The notes under the pieces: generated by a model | The model's database searches: none | The model's input: the letters and a program-made list of their open reading frames with translations, nothing else | Told to the model about the DNA's origin: nothing | Shown here: positions 1 through 10,164 of the stretch, piece by piece | Position numbering within the stretch: the first letter of the stretch is position 1 | Layout of the letters: each line of letters opens with the position of its first letter | Program-made: the position numbers and the translations under genes | Source: REEB95 sp035648735 | Lineage (GTDB): Bacteria > Pseudomonadota > Alphaproteobacteria > ATCC43930 > CGMCC-115725 | Direction of reading: 5' to 3' | NCBI GenBank assembly: GCA_035648735.1 | Contig: DASRKX010000050.1 | Coordinates: 1 to 64,000, forward strand | DNA length: 64,000 nt

Positions 1-403
<403 letters not shown>

Positions 404-434
404 GAAGTCAGGTCGCGCGAGCAAAAAAAGCTCG

Positions 435-1718
435 CTAGCTTCCCCACGTCAAGAACATGGCAAGGACGATCGCGCCCATCACCCCGGTCGCGAGCCAGCC
501 CAGCAGGGTAAGCGGCAGCGGCAGCGTGAATGTTCCCATCACCCGCTTGCTGTTGCCCATCAGCATGGCGATCGCCATCAGCGGCACGGCGCAGATGCCG
601 TTCAGCACCGCCGCCCAGAACAGCGCCTTGATCGGATCGATCGGTGTGAGGTTGAGGATGATGCCGAGCGCCGTGGCGACGCCGATCGTCGCGTAAAACG
701 CCTTGGCGTCGAGCGGCAGGCGCGCCAGGCCGGACGGCCATTGCAGCGCCTCGGCCAGGGCGTAGGCGGCTGAGCCCGCCAGCACCGGCACCGCCAGCAT
801 GCCGGTGCCGATAATGCCCAGGGCAAAAAGCAGGAACGCAAACGGGCCGGCGATCGGCCGGAGCGCCTCGGCCGCCTGGGTCGAGCTGCCGATGTCGGTC
901 ACGCCGTGCGCGTGCAGCGTCGCGGCGACGGTGACGATGATGAACCAGCCGATGGCGTTCGAGAAGAACATGCCGAGATAGGTGTCGATACGGATGCGCT
1001 TCAGCGCGGCCGGCGCCTGGCGCGGCGCCTGGCGCAGCGGCTTCGCTTTCGGATCCTCGCGCTCGTCCTCGGCTTCCTGCGAGGACTGCCAGAAGAAGAG
1101 ATAGGGGCTGATCGTGGTGCCGAAGACGGCGACGATGGCGAGCGTATAGGCGCTGTCGAGATGGAACGTCGGAACCAGCGTCTCGTAGGCGACCTTCGCC
1201 CAGTCGATATGCACGACCAACGCGGTCGCGACATAGGCGAAGAGCGCCAGCGTCGACCATTTGAGCAAATTCACGTAACGCCGGTATTGCATGAATATTT
1301 CGAGGCCGAGGCACAGCGCGCCGAAGAAAAAGATATAAACCATGCGCGGGCCGCCGACGAGAATCTGCAAGGCGTCGCCCATCGCGCCCAGATCAGCGCC
1401 GAGGTTGATGATGTTCGCCGCCAGCAGCAACAGCACCGAGCCCTGCAGCAGATAAGGCGGATAGTGCCGCCGCATGTTGCCGGCGAGTCCGTCGCCGGTG
1501 ACGCGGCCGATGCGGGCGCAGATTTCCTGGATCGCCGCCATCAGCGGATAGCTGAACAGCATGATCCAGCCCATCGACGTGCCGAATTGGGCGCCGACCT
1601 GGGAATAGGTCGCGATGCCGCTCGGATCGTCGTCCGAGGCGCCGGTGATCAGGCCCGGCCCGAGGACCTGCCAGATGTGCCGCTTTTCAGTGTTCTCGGC
1701 CTTCGGCTGAGCCGTCAT
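435..1718 (-). CDS. NRAMP-family divalent metal transporter, divergent subclass
   Basis: Polytopic inner-membrane protein of 427 residues with about eleven hydrophobic segments, typical of NRAMP length. The ATG at 1718 is chosen because the protein then begins MTAQPKAENTEK, just before the conserved GPGLITGASDDDPSGIAT segment; an upstream in-frame extension has no family character. Canonical NRAMP manganese/iron transporters carry DPGN in TM1 and a Met-Pro-His motif in TM6. Here TM1 reads DDDPSGIATYSQ and the TM6 equivalent appears to be TTISPYLFFWQ, so the metal-selecting methionine is not evident. This places it in a divergent branch whose ion may be Mg2+ or another metal; calling it MntH would overstate the case. 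Confidence 0.8.
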   Translation of the reverse strand: MTAQPKAENTEKRHIWQVLGPGLITGASDDDPSGIATYSQVGAQFGTSMGWIMLFSYPLMAAIQEICARIGRVTGDGLAGNMRRHYPPYLLQGSVLLLLAANIINLGADLGAMGDALQILVGGPRMVYIFFFGALCLGLEIFMQYRRYVNLLKWSTLALFAYVATALVVHIDWAKVAYETLVPTFHLDSAYTLAIVAVFGTTISPYLFFWQSSQEAEDEREDPKAKPLRQAPRQAPAALKRIRIDTYLGMFFSNAIGWFIIVTVAATLHAHGVTDIGSSTQAAEALRPIAGPFAFLLFALGIIGTGMLAVPVLAGSAAYALAEALQWPSGLARLPLDAKAFYATIGVATALGIILNLTPIDPIKALFWAAVLNGICAVPLMAIAMLMGNSKRVMGTFTLPLPLTLLGWLATGVMGAIVLAMFLTWGS

Positions 1719-1805
1719 GGCAGCGCCCGCGATGGAGGGAAGCAGACCCCGAAAAGGATGGGGGACGATACTAACGCGGTTTGCCGGAAACCCGTTCCGC
1801 AAAAG

Positions 1806-1841
1806 AAAGCGGCCGGCCCCCGAGGGGACCGGCCGCTTTTT
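1806..1841 (-). terminator. Rho-independent terminator of the ldtR-like gene
   Basis: A near-perfect GC-rich stem (AGCGGCCGGCCCC pairing with GGGGACCGGCCGCT, one bulged A, CGA loop) lies 19 bases beyond the stop codon of the ldtR-like gene. Read on the minus strand it is followed by TTTCTTTT; on the plus strand it ends in TTTTT, so it could work in both directions. It separates ldtR from the NRAMP gene, which is read in the same direction downstream. Confidence 0.8.
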
Positions 1842-1859
1842 GGCGGACGACTTTTTTCT

Positions 1860-2339
1860 TTAGGCGGCGGAGGTGAAGGCCAGGTTGCGGGCGCCGAGTT
1901 CGACGGCCTGGGTCCAGAACCGCTCGAGGCGGCGCAGCGTCTTATGCGCGCCGGTGAGGTCTTCGGTGGCGACGACGCCCTGACCGAGAGCGGCGATATG
2001 GCGCTCGTGCATCTTGTTGATCTTCTCGTGCAGCGCCAGGCCCTTTTCCGTGAGGCGAACGCGCACCGAGCGGCGGTCGTGTGGCGAACGCTCCTGCACG
2101 ATGTAGCCGTTCTCGAGCATCTTCTTGACGTTGTAGGAGACGTTCGAGCCGAGATAGCAGCCGCGCAGCGTCAATTCGCCGACGGTCATTTCCATGTCGC
2201 CGATGTTGTAGAGGATCATCGCCTGCACGTTGTTGATGTCGTGCACGCTGTTGGTGTCGAGCTCCAGCTTCACCACTTCGAGAAACTGGCGGTGAAGCCG
2301 CTCGACGAGGGCGATGACGTCCATATAGGCGGTTTGCAT
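1860..2339 (-). CDS. ldtR: LdtR-type MarR-family transcriptional regulator
   Basis: A 159-residue winged-helix regulator. The segment ILYNIGDMEMTVGELTLRGC followed by YLGSNVSYNVKKMLENGYI is the DNA-recognition region, and ERSPHDRRSVRVRLTEKG is the beta-wing, with the DxR motif of the MarR family. The glycine/cysteine-rich GCYLGSNVSYN signature is characteristic of LdtR, which in Liberibacter and rhizobia activates an L,D-transpeptidase gene and osmotic-stress tolerance; that role is transferred from the family. Start chosen at ATG 2339 (MQTAYMDVIALVERLH), where the conserved dimerisation helix begins; a longer in-frame form adds 20 unconserved residues. No L,D-transpeptidase gene is visible nearby, so the target would be elsewhere. 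A strong terminator follows the gene. Confidence 0.8.
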   Translation of the reverse strand: MQTAYMDVIALVERLHRQFLEVVKLELDTNSVHDINNVQAMILYNIGDMEMTVGELTLRGCYLGSNVSYNVKKMLENGYIVQERSPHDRRSVRVRLTEKGLALHEKINKMHERHIAALGQGVVATEDLTGAHKTLRRLERFWTQAVELGARNLAFTSAA

Positions 2340-2400
2340 AAAATCCTCGGCATTTGAGACAGTTCGCTGCCGATGAATGTACGCTGGCCCGGTTAACACA

Positions 2401-3303
2401 TCATTTAAGCGAAATATCGCTGGCGTTGGCGATGAAGCGGTACATGACCGAAAAATCCTTGGCGCCCAGCCCCGCCGCGGTTAATTTCTGGTAAAGCTCC
2501 GCCGCATCTTGTCCCAAGGGCGATGGCGAACCCGCCATGCGCGCGGTTTCCTGCGCCAGCCTTAAATCCTTCAGCATCATGTCGGCGGTGAATCCCGCCT
2601 GATAGTCGCGGTTCGACGCCGCCGCCGGCACTGGCCCCGGCGCCGGACAATAGCTGGTCATCGACCAGCACTGCCCCGAAGATTTCGAAGCGATGTCGAA
2701 CAGTTTTTGCCGGTCGAGTCCCAGCTTGTCGGCGAGCGCGAAGGCCTCGCTCACCGCGATCATCGAGATGCCGAGGATGAGATTGTTGCAGATCTTCGCG
2801 GCCTGGCCCGTCCCCGCCGCGCCGGCATGGACAATGGTCTTGCCCATGGCCTGCAGCACGGGCTGCGCGCGGGCAAAGCCGGCTTCCGAGCCGCCCACCA
2901 TGAAGGTGAGCGCGCCCGCCGTGGCGCCGGCGACCCCGCCCGAAACCGGCGCGTCGAGCATGTCGAAGCCGCGCTTGGCGGCGGCGGCGGCAACATCGCG
3001 CGCCGTCGTCACGTCGATGGTCGATGAATCGATCAGCAGCGCGCTCTTCGGCGCGCTTGCCAGCACGCCGCCGGCGCCGCGATAGACCGCGTCGACCTGC
3101 TTGCCCGCCGGCAGCATGGTGACGACGAGCTCGGCATCCCGGCACGCGGCGGCGACGCTCGCAGCGGCCTTTCCGCCGCCGGCCGCCAGCTTGCCGAGCG
3201 CGGCTTGGGCCAGGTCGAAGCCCGTCACATTGTGGCCGGCCTTCAGCAAAAGGGCCGCCATCGGGCCGCCCATGTTGCCGAGCCCGATGAATCCGATACG
3301 CAT
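2401..3303 (-). CDS. mmsB: 3-hydroxyisobutyrate dehydrogenase
   Basis: NAD-dependent oxidation of 3-hydroxyisobutyrate to methylmalonate semialdehyde in valine degradation. The 300-residue protein has the N-terminal Rossmann signature GFIGLGNMGGPMA, the substrate-binding DAPVSGG motif and the catalytic lysine region GQAAKICNNLILG, followed by the all-alpha C-terminal domain with FTADMMLKDLRLA. Length is normal for the family. It lies on the same strand as the 3-hydroxyisobutyryl-CoA hydrolase and isobutyryl-CoA dehydrogenase genes further right, with only a divergent TPR gene between, which supports the valine-pathway reading over the other beta-hydroxyacid dehydrogenases of this superfamily. 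Confidence 0.87.
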   Translation of the reverse strand: MRIGFIGLGNMGGPMAALLLKAGHNVTGFDLAQAALGKLAAGGGKAAASVAAACRDAELVVTMLPAGKQVDAVYRGAGGVLASAPKSALLIDSSTIDVTTARDVAAAAAKRGFDMLDAPVSGGVAGATAGALTFMVGGSEAGFARAQPVLQAMGKTIVHAGAAGTGQAAKICNNLILGISMIAVSEAFALADKLGLDRQKLFDIASKSSGQCWSMTSYCPAPGPVPAAASNRDYQAGFTADMMLKDLRLAQETARMAGSPSPLGQDAAELYQKLTAAGLGAKDFSVMYRFIANASDISLK

Positions 3304-3432
3304 GACGCCCTCCCCTCGACCGGTTCCTCCCGACTTTCCGCCGTTTCACGGACGAAGGAAAGGGAGGTTGCCTTCGCCAAACCCTTACACTAACTCTAGG
3401 GACGCCAATTTATCAGCATGGGGAGACTGCCG

Positions 3433-4128
3433 ATGAACTGGAAAACCGTCGCGTGCGTCGCCGCTTGCGTCGTGGTCGGTCTCGGCGGACCGTCCTCGGC
3501 GCAGACCAACGATGAGCTCTGGAAGCATTGCGAGGACGACAACGCCGATCTCAGCATCGGCGGCTGCACCGCGATCATTCAAGCCGGCCAGGAAACGACC
3601 CAGAATCTCGCCATTGCGTTCTACAACCGCGGTAGCGCCTACTACAGGAAGAGCCAATACGGCCAGGCGATTGCGGATTTCGATCAGGCGCTTCGGCTCG
3701 CGCCGGATTACGGCGAGGCCTACGACATGCGGGCCAACGCCTATTCGGACAAGGGCGACCATCAGCATGCGATTCAGGATTACGACCAGGCGCTGCGGGT
3801 CAAGCCGAACGATCCCAGGGCGCTCAACAACCGCGGCGACGAATATCGCATTCTCGGCCAATACGACCGCGCGCTGCAGGATTTGAATGAATCGCTTCGG
3901 CTGCGGCCGAACAACGCCAGCACGTTGCTCCATCGGGGCGTAGCCTATGCGGCCAAGGGCCGCAACGACCTTGCCATCCGGGACTACGACCAGGTGATCG
4001 GGCTCACCCCCAAGGACGCGGACGCCTATTACAACCGCAGCCTGGCAAAACGAAAGACCGGCGACGTCGCCGGCGCAAACGCGGATCTCGCCCGCGCCAA
4101 GCAGCTCGACCCGAGCATCGGTAAGTAA
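3433..4128 (+). CDS. Secreted TPR-repeat protein
   Basis: A 231-residue protein with a cleavable signal peptide (MNWKTVACVAACVVVGLGG, likely cut after SSA) and then five or so tetratricopeptide repeats, recognisable as repeated AIADFDQALRLAPDYGEAYD-like units (AFYNRGSAYYRKSQYGQA, AYDMRANAYSDKGDHQHA, ALNNRGDEYRILGQYDRA, TLLHRGVAYAAKGRNDLA, AYYNRSLAKRKTGDVAGA). A cysteine pair lies just after the signal peptide (WKHCEDDNADLSIGGC), suggesting a disulfide in the periplasm. ATG 3433 is preceded by GGGAGA at good spacing; the upstream in-frame ATG at 3418 would put charged residues before the signal peptide. Such proteins scaffold periplasmic interactions; the partner is unknown. It sits alone between two minus-strand catabolic genes. 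Confidence 0.8.
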   Translation: MNWKTVACVAACVVVGLGGPSSAQTNDELWKHCEDDNADLSIGGCTAIIQAGQETTQNLAIAFYNRGSAYYRKSQYGQAIADFDQALRLAPDYGEAYDMRANAYSDKGDHQHAIQDYDQALRVKPNDPRALNNRGDEYRILGQYDRALQDLNESLRLRPNNASTLLHRGVAYAAKGRNDLAIRDYDQVIGLTPKDADAYYNRSLAKRKTGDVAGANADLARAKQLDPSIGK

Positions 4129-4133
4129 AAGGC

Positions 4134-5201
4134 TCAGCGGAAGCGTAGCTCGCGCTCGCCCAGGCTGGCGAAATAGCTTTCCACCTCGGCATCACTCACC
4201 GCGGCAAGCGAAGGATGCTGCCAGCGCGGCTTGTTGTCTTTTTCCACCAGCAAGGCGCGGATGCCCTCGAAGAAATCGTGGCCTGCCATGGCGTGCTGGG
4301 TCATGCGGTATTCGAGCATCAGCGCCTGCTCGACGCTCATGCCTTTGCCCAATTGCAGCTGCCGGAAGGCGAGCTTGAGGCTCAAGGGCGACGCGCGATC
4401 CATCGATTCCCGCGCTTCCCGCGCCCAATCGGCGGTTTCCCGGCCGAGGGCGGCGCGGATGACTTCGACCGACGCGCCGGCGAAGACCCGATCGATGTCG
4501 GGCCGCAGCGCGGCCAGAACCGCCTCGCCCGGCGCGGCCGTGAACGGGGCAAGGGCCGCATCGGCCTGCGCCCGTGCGCCGCCCGCCCGCCAATCGGTCG
4601 CGGCGAGCGCATCCGTCAGCGCGCCTAGTCTATCGCTGGGAACGAAACACGTGGCGAAGCCGCAATGAAGCGCGTCCGCGGCAGCGATGCGCTTGCCGGT
4701 CAGCGCCAGATAGAGGCCGAGCTTGCCGGGCGCAAGATTGAGAAACCGCGAGGCGCCGACATCGGGAAACAGCCCGATATGCACCTCCGGCATGGCGAAA
4801 AGCATCTTCTCGGATGCGACGCGGTGCGAGCCGTTGACCGAAATTCCGACGCCGCCGCCCATGACGATGCCGTCGATCAGCGCGACGTAAGGCTTCGGGA
4901 ACCGATGCACGCGGGCGATCAGCGAATATTCCTCGCGGAAGAAATCGGTCTTGTAATCCCCTTCGCCGGTCGCGCTTTGGCGTGCGTTATAGATGGCGCG
5001 CACGTCGCCGCCGGCGCAGAAGGCACGGCCGCCCTCGCCGCGCACGATCACCGCGTGCACGTCCGGATCGCTTCCCCAGGCGATCAGCTTGGGATCGAAA
5101 GTCCGGTACATGGCGAGCGACAGCGTGTTGAGCGCCTTCGGCCGGTTGAGCGCGATGATGCCGAGCCCGCCGCGGCGCTCCAGGATGATCTCGTCGGTCA
5201 T
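4134..5201 (-). CDS. 3-hydroxyisobutyryl-CoA hydrolase (crotonase fold)
   Basis: Hydrolyses 3-hydroxyisobutyryl-CoA to free acid in valine catabolism, feeding the dehydrogenase at 2401-3303. The 355-residue length matches HIBCH rather than the roughly 260-residue enoyl-CoA hydratases. Crotonase oxyanion-hole segments are GRAFCAGGDVRAIY and DGIVMGGGVGISV; the HIBCH-specific block MPEVHIGLFPDVGASRFL carries the catalytic glutamate and aspartate, and the C-terminus has FFEGIRALLVEKDNKPRW, typical of HIBCH. The start is ATG 5201 (MTDEIILERRG), eight bases after the stop codon of the isobutyryl-CoA dehydrogenase gene, implying co-transcription. It converges with the TPR gene, the two stop codons being only five bases apart. 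Confidence 0.88.
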   Translation of the reverse strand: MTDEIILERRGGLGIIALNRPKALNTLSLAMYRTFDPKLIAWGSDPDVHAVIVRGEGGRAFCAGGDVRAIYNARQSATGEGDYKTDFFREEYSLIARVHRFPKPYVALIDGIVMGGGVGISVNGSHRVASEKMLFAMPEVHIGLFPDVGASRFLNLAPGKLGLYLALTGKRIAAADALHCGFATCFVPSDRLGALTDALAATDWRAGGARAQADAALAPFTAAPGEAVLAALRPDIDRVFAGASVEVIRAALGRETADWAREARESMDRASPLSLKLAFRQLQLGKGMSVEQALMLEYRMTQHAMAGHDFFEGIRALLVEKDNKPRWQHPSLAAVSDAEVESYFASLGERELRFR

Positions 5202-5208
5202 GCGCGGC

Positions 5209-6357
5209 TTACTGATTCCTCGGGCCCAGCAAGCGACGGGCGATGATGACGCGCATGATCTCGTTGGTGCCTTCGAGTATCTGGTGCACGCGTAGATCGC
5301 GCAGATAGCGCTCGATCGGATATTCCTTGATGTAGCCGTAGCCGCCGTGCAGCTGCAACGCCTCGTTGACGACCTGGAAACCGGTGTCGGTGGCGAAGCG
5401 CTTGGCCATGGCGCATTGGGTTCCGGCTTCGGGATCGTCGCGCTCAAGCGCACAGGCGGCGCGATGCACCATGAGCCGCGCCGCGTCGAGCTCGGTCGCC
5501 ATGTCGGCGAGGCGGAACTGGAGCGCCTGGAACTCGGCGAGCGGCTTGCCGAACTGCTTGCGCTCGACGAGATGGCGCTGCGCCGCTTCGAGGCAGGCGC
5601 GCGCGCCGCCGAGCGAGCAGGCGCCGATGTTGATGCGGCCGCCATCGAGCCCCATCATCGCGATCTTGAAGCCCATGCCCTCGCCGCCCAGCAGATTGGC
5701 CGCCGGCACGCGGCAATCCTCGAAGATCACCATGGTGGTCGGCTGGCTGTTCCAGCCGAGCTTCTTCTCCTTCTTGCCGAAGGAGAGGCCCTTGCTGCCC
5801 TTCTCGACCAGGATGCAGGAAATGCCGCCCGGTCCCTCGCCGCCGGTGCGCGCCATCACGGCATAGATGTCGCTGGCGCCGCCGCCCGAGATGAACGCCT
5901 TGGTGCCGTTGAGGACGAAATAATCGCCCTGGCGCCTGGCGCTGGTCTTGAGCGACGCGGCGTCGGAGCCGGCACCCGGCTCGGTCAGGCAATAGCTCGA
6001 GAAATGCGCCATGGTCAGAAGCTTAGGCAGGAATTTCCGGCGCTGCGCCTCGTCGCCGAAGCGGTCGATCATCCACGCCACCATGTTGTGGATCGAGAGA
6101 TAGGCCGCGGTCGAAGGACAGGCGGCCGCCAACTCCTCGAAGACCAGCGCCGCCTCGAGCCGTCCCATGCCGGTGCCGCCGGAGGCTTCGTGCACATAGA
6201 TGCCCGCGAATCCGAGCGCCGCCGCCTGGCGCAGCGCCTCGACCGGGAAGATGCATTCCTCGTCCCACTGGGCGGCATGCGGCAGGAATTCCGCTGCGGC
6301 GAAGTCGCGCGCGGTTTCACGGACGGCCCGGTGTTCCTCGGAAAGCTCGAAATCCAT
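5209..6357 (-). CDS. Isobutyryl-CoA dehydrogenase-like acyl-CoA dehydrogenase
   Basis: FAD-dependent dehydrogenation of isobutyryl-CoA to methacrylyl-CoA is the expected reaction (ACAD8 type). The 382-residue protein shows the FAD-binding CLTEPGAGSDAASLKTSARR and NGTKAFISGGG segments, the GRINIGACSLGGARACLEAA helix, LHGGYGYIKEYPIERYLRD and the catalytic glutamate in ILEGTNEIMR. ATG 6357 begins MDFELSEEHRAVRET, the usual N-terminus. It is followed by the HIBCH gene with a seven-base gap, and mmsB lies downstream, so the set covers three consecutive valine-degradation steps. It is divergent from the DUF6311 gene with 56 bases between the starts. Short/branched-chain specificity is inferred from context. 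Confidence 0.85.
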   Translation of the reverse strand: MDFELSEEHRAVRETARDFAAAEFLPHAAQWDEECIFPVEALRQAAALGFAGIYVHEASGGTGMGRLEAALVFEELAAACPSTAAYLSIHNMVAWMIDRFGDEAQRRKFLPKLLTMAHFSSYCLTEPGAGSDAASLKTSARRQGDYFVLNGTKAFISGGGASDIYAVMARTGGEGPGGISCILVEKGSKGLSFGKKEKKLGWNSQPTTMVIFEDCRVPAANLLGGEGMGFKIAMMGLDGGRINIGACSLGGARACLEAAQRHLVERKQFGKPLAEFQALQFRLADMATELDAARLMVHRAACALERDDPEAGTQCAMAKRFATDTGFQVVNEALQLHGGYGYIKEYPIERYLRDLRVHQILEGTNEIMRVIIARRLLGPRNQ

Positions 6358-6413
6358 GCCGTTGCTCTTCTCGGTGCTCGAAACCGGCGCGATTCGGATG
6401 ATATAGGCCGCGC

Positions 6414-8060
6414 ATGCGAGCGGCAACGCGGAGCGGTTTCCTCGACGGGCTGATGCGGCAGCGGCCGCTGGGCGCGCTGCTGCCGTGGAGCCTCGCCGTC
6501 GGCCTGGCGCACGCGCTGCTGATGTTTCCGCTCGGGCTGATCGCCGGGACCAGCGCCTGGTGGGACTTCCCGCACGGCATCATCACCCTGTCGCATGCCG
6601 ATATCGGGACCAGCCTTGCGGGCTATCTCTATTTCCTGCATGCGCCCTGGGGCATGCCGCTGCTCCATGTGACGGCGCTCGGCGCCCCGGTAGGCAGCAA
6701 CATCGCCTTCGTCGATGCGGTGCCGCTCGTCGCGCTTCTCGGCAAGATCGCCTTCACGCTGACCGGACATGCCGTCAACCTGCTCGGGCTTTGGGTGCTG
6801 GCCTGCTATTCGCTGTCGGCGCCGGCGATGGCGCTGCTGCTGTGGGAGGCGGGCGAACGGCGCCTGCTGCCGGTGCTCGCCGGCGCGGTGTTTGCCGCGG
6901 CGACGCCCTATCTGCTTTTCCGCTGGGGCCATATCTCGCTCGGCGCGCATTTCCTGCCGATCCTCGCGCTGGCGCTTTATCTCCGCACGGTGCAGCGGCC
7001 CGACGATCGCGGCGTCGAGCTGTGCTGGTTCGCGCTGCTTGCCGCCTGCATTCTCGTCCATCCGTACTTCTTCGCCATGGCGGGGCCGTGCTGGGCGGCG
7101 GCGCTGGCGCAGAACCGCATCGACGGCCGACTTTCGACGCGCGCGGTCACGGCGCTGCTGCTGGCGACCGGCATCCTCGCCCCCGGCAATGCGAGCGCGG
7201 GTGCCTCGGGCTACGGCCGCTGGTCGCTCGATCCGTTCTCGCCCTTCGTCCCTCAGCTCAGCGGGATCGTGCCGTGGATGGCCGACCGGCGCATCGGCGA
7301 CACCTATCAATACGAGGGCTTCGCCTATCTGGGGATCGGCGTGCTGCTCCTGCTCGTCGCCAGCCTGCGCACCGGCATCGCGTTGATCCGCGCGCGCTGG
7401 CGCGTCCATGCCGTCATGCTGATCGTCCTGAGCGGCTTCGTGCTGTTCGCGATCTCGAACGTCATCGATGTCGGCTTCGCGTCGCTCACCATCCCGGTGC
7501 CGTGGCGCATCCTCTATTATCTCGGCGCGTTCCGTGCGAGCGGACGCTTCTTCTGGCCGGTCGGCTATGCGCTGATGGCGCTCGCGGTCTTCGCCACCGC
7601 GCGCGCCTGGAAGCCGGGCGCCGCCGCTTCGCTCCTGGTCGTTGCCATATCGCTTCAGCTTGTGGACGTGGCACCCCTGCGCGCCCGCGTATGGGCCAGC
7701 AGCCTGGCGCCGACTTTGCCGCAACTCGACCGCCGCGACCTCGCCGCGCGCGTGGCGCAGGCCTCGGCGGTGATCGTCTACCCGTCCTATGCCTGCGCCG
7801 GCGGCATCCCGCAGGAAGTTCTCGGCATGGAAATTATCCTGGCGGCGGCGCGCGCCGACAAGCCGATCAACTCGATCTACAATCCCCGCCTGGTCGCCGA
7901 TTGCGCGGCGGAGGAAGCGCGGATGCGCGAGCCGCTCCGGCCCGGCACGCTCTACGTCTATACGCGGGGCTATGTGCCGAATTCGGCGCAGCTCGGCGGC
8001 GCCGACCCGGCGCAGGCCTGCCAGTCGGACGGCACCGTGCGGCATTGCCTGCTGCCCTGA
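6414..8060 (+). CDS. DUF6311-like polytopic membrane protein
   Basis: A 548-residue protein with around ten to twelve hydrophobic segments followed by a soluble C-terminal domain of roughly 140 residues (from ARVWASSLAPTLPQLDRRD). The aromatic loop WWDFPHGIITLSHADIGTSL near residue 50, and GHISLGAHFLP and HPYFFAMAGP in later segments, resemble the DUF6311 family, whose topology recalls GT-C glycosyltransferases such as those using polyprenyl-phosphate sugars. Substrate is unknown. The start ATG at 6414 lies inside the short divergent gap with the acyl-CoA dehydrogenase gene; a second ATG at 6453 is an alternative. Two CxxxxxC-like cysteines in the C-terminal domain may form periplasmic disulfides. 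Confidence 0.65.
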   Translation: MRAATRSGFLDGLMRQRPLGALLPWSLAVGLAHALLMFPLGLIAGTSAWWDFPHGIITLSHADIGTSLAGYLYFLHAPWGMPLLHVTALGAPVGSNIAFVDAVPLVALLGKIAFTLTGHAVNLLGLWVLACYSLSAPAMALLLWEAGERRLLPVLAGAVFAAATPYLLFRWGHISLGAHFLPILALALYLRTVQRPDDRGVELCWFALLAACILVHPYFFAMAGPCWAAALAQNRIDGRLSTRAVTALLLATGILAPGNASAGASGYGRWSLDPFSPFVPQLSGIVPWMADRRIGDTYQYEGFAYLGIGVLLLLVASLRTGIALIRARWRVHAVMLIVLSGFVLFAISNVIDVGFASLTIPVPWRILYYLGAFRASGRFFWPVGYALMALAVFATARAWKPGAAASLLVVAISLQLVDVAPLRARVWASSLAPTLPQLDRRDLAARVAQASAVIVYPSYACAGGIPQEVLGMEIILAAARADKPINSIYNPRLVADCAAEEARMREPLRPGTLYVYTRGYVPNSAQLGGADPAQACQSDGTVRHCLLP

Positions 8061-8120
8061 CCGCCGGGCCGCCGCCTCGGTTGCCGCGCGCGAGCGCGCT
8101 GCCTATGATCGCGCCTCCTT

Positions 8121-8148
8121 CGTTCCGTTTTTCCCGTTCCGTTTTTCT
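8121..8148 (+). repeat. 14-bp tandem duplication upstream of hemB
   Basis: CGTTCCGTTTTTCC at 8121-8134 is followed directly by CGTTCCGTTTTTCT at 8135-8148, identical at 13 of 14 positions. The T-rich tract continues to the hemB GTG at 8160 and takes the place of a normal Shine-Dalgarno; only GGGG at about 8149-8152 could serve. Confidence 0.7.
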
Positions 8149-8159
8149 GGGGTTTTTTC

Positions 8160-9159
<1,000 letters not shown>

Positions 9160-9173
<14 letters not shown>

Positions 9174-10164
9174 GCGCGTTCGCGAAGAACCGCGCCATGG
9201 CGAGATCGTGCCACGCCGCGCTGCGGTCGTCGCCGTGGAAGCCGACATGCCCGCCCTGCCGGGTGATGATCTCGCGCAGATTCGGATGCGCGCGCCAATC
9301 GAAGGCGCGATAGGGCTCGGGCGGTATCCACGGATCGTCGAGCGCGTGGATCAGCAGCGTCGGTATCTTGACGCCGCCGAGGAAGCGGATCGATGAACAG
9401 CGTTCGTAATATTCCGCCGCCCCGCCGAAGCCGGCGCGCGGCGCGCTGTAGACATGATCGAATTCCCAGACGCTGCGTGCGGCGGCGATGGCCGCACGCT
9501 CGCGCGCGGACAATTCGACGCCGGGCGCCAGCGCCTCGGCTTTCATGTATTTGAGCAGATAGCGCTGATAGGCGGTGTTTCGCCAGCGGTCGAGGCGGCG
9601 CGCCGTGCCGGCGAGATCGAGCGGCGCCGACACTACGGCCGCCGCCTGGAGCGGCGTCGCATCGCCGCTCTCGCCCAAATATTTGAGCAAGAGGTTCGCG
9701 CCGAGCGAATAGCCCACCGCGACCATGCCGTTCGATCCGGCCGTGTCGCGCAGCCGGTCGAAGATCCGCGCCAGGTCGTCGCTGCTGCCGGCGTGGTATT
9801 GCGACCGGCAGAACGGCCGCGAGCGCCCGGCGCCGCGCAAATTCAGCCGCAAGACGGGAAATCCCTGCGACAGCAGGTAGAGCGCGCTCTCGCGCATGTA
9901 GAAGCTGTCCTCGAACCCGGTCAGGCCGTGGACCAGCACCGCCAGGGGCTTGCCTGTCGCGGCTTCCGGCCGGTTGAGCACCGCCGCGACGCGGTCGCCG
10001 CTGCCGTCGGCGAGCGGAATGAACAGGCGCTCGGCGGGATGGCGGTCGAGGCCGGTGCGGCTCCTGACCAAAACGCAGCGCATGGTCTGCAAATCCGCGC
10101 CCCACCACGGCAGCCGCGGCCGAAACGGCGGGAGATCCAAACCCGCTAGCCCAGCTTCAGCCAT
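9160..10164 (-). CDS. YheT-family alpha/beta-fold hydrolase
   Basis: A 334-residue cytosolic hydrolase of the YheT/ABHD1-3 family. The N-terminal FRPRLPWWGADLQTM block is diagnostic of the family. The oxyanion/nucleophile elbow is VAVGYSLGANLLLKYLGE (Ser nucleophile in GYSLG), the acid is in IHALDDPWIPPEPYRAFD and the histidine in RQGGHVGFHGDD, completing a catalytic triad. Natural substrates in bacteria are not established. The ATG at 10164 overlaps the end of the methyltransferase gene by 19 bases on the same strand, so the two are probably one transcript together with the broken hydrolase upstream. The 3' end overlaps hemB in convergent orientation. Confidence 0.85.

Noticed and set aside
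417..435. GCGAGC-A7-GCTCGC hairpin between gcdH and the NRAMP gene
   Set aside because: It looks like a terminator but has no U-run after the stem on either strand, and it partly overlaps the NRAMP stop codon.
435..2357. Long open frames on the plus strand opposite the NRAMP and ldtR genes
   Set aside because: They are rich in Arg/Gly/Ala/His and lack family motifs, as expected for antisense frames of high-GC genes.
6069..8045. 658-codon minus-strand frame opposite the DUF6311 gene
   Set aside because: Charged, repetitive composition typical of an antisense shadow; the plus-strand protein has coherent membrane topology.
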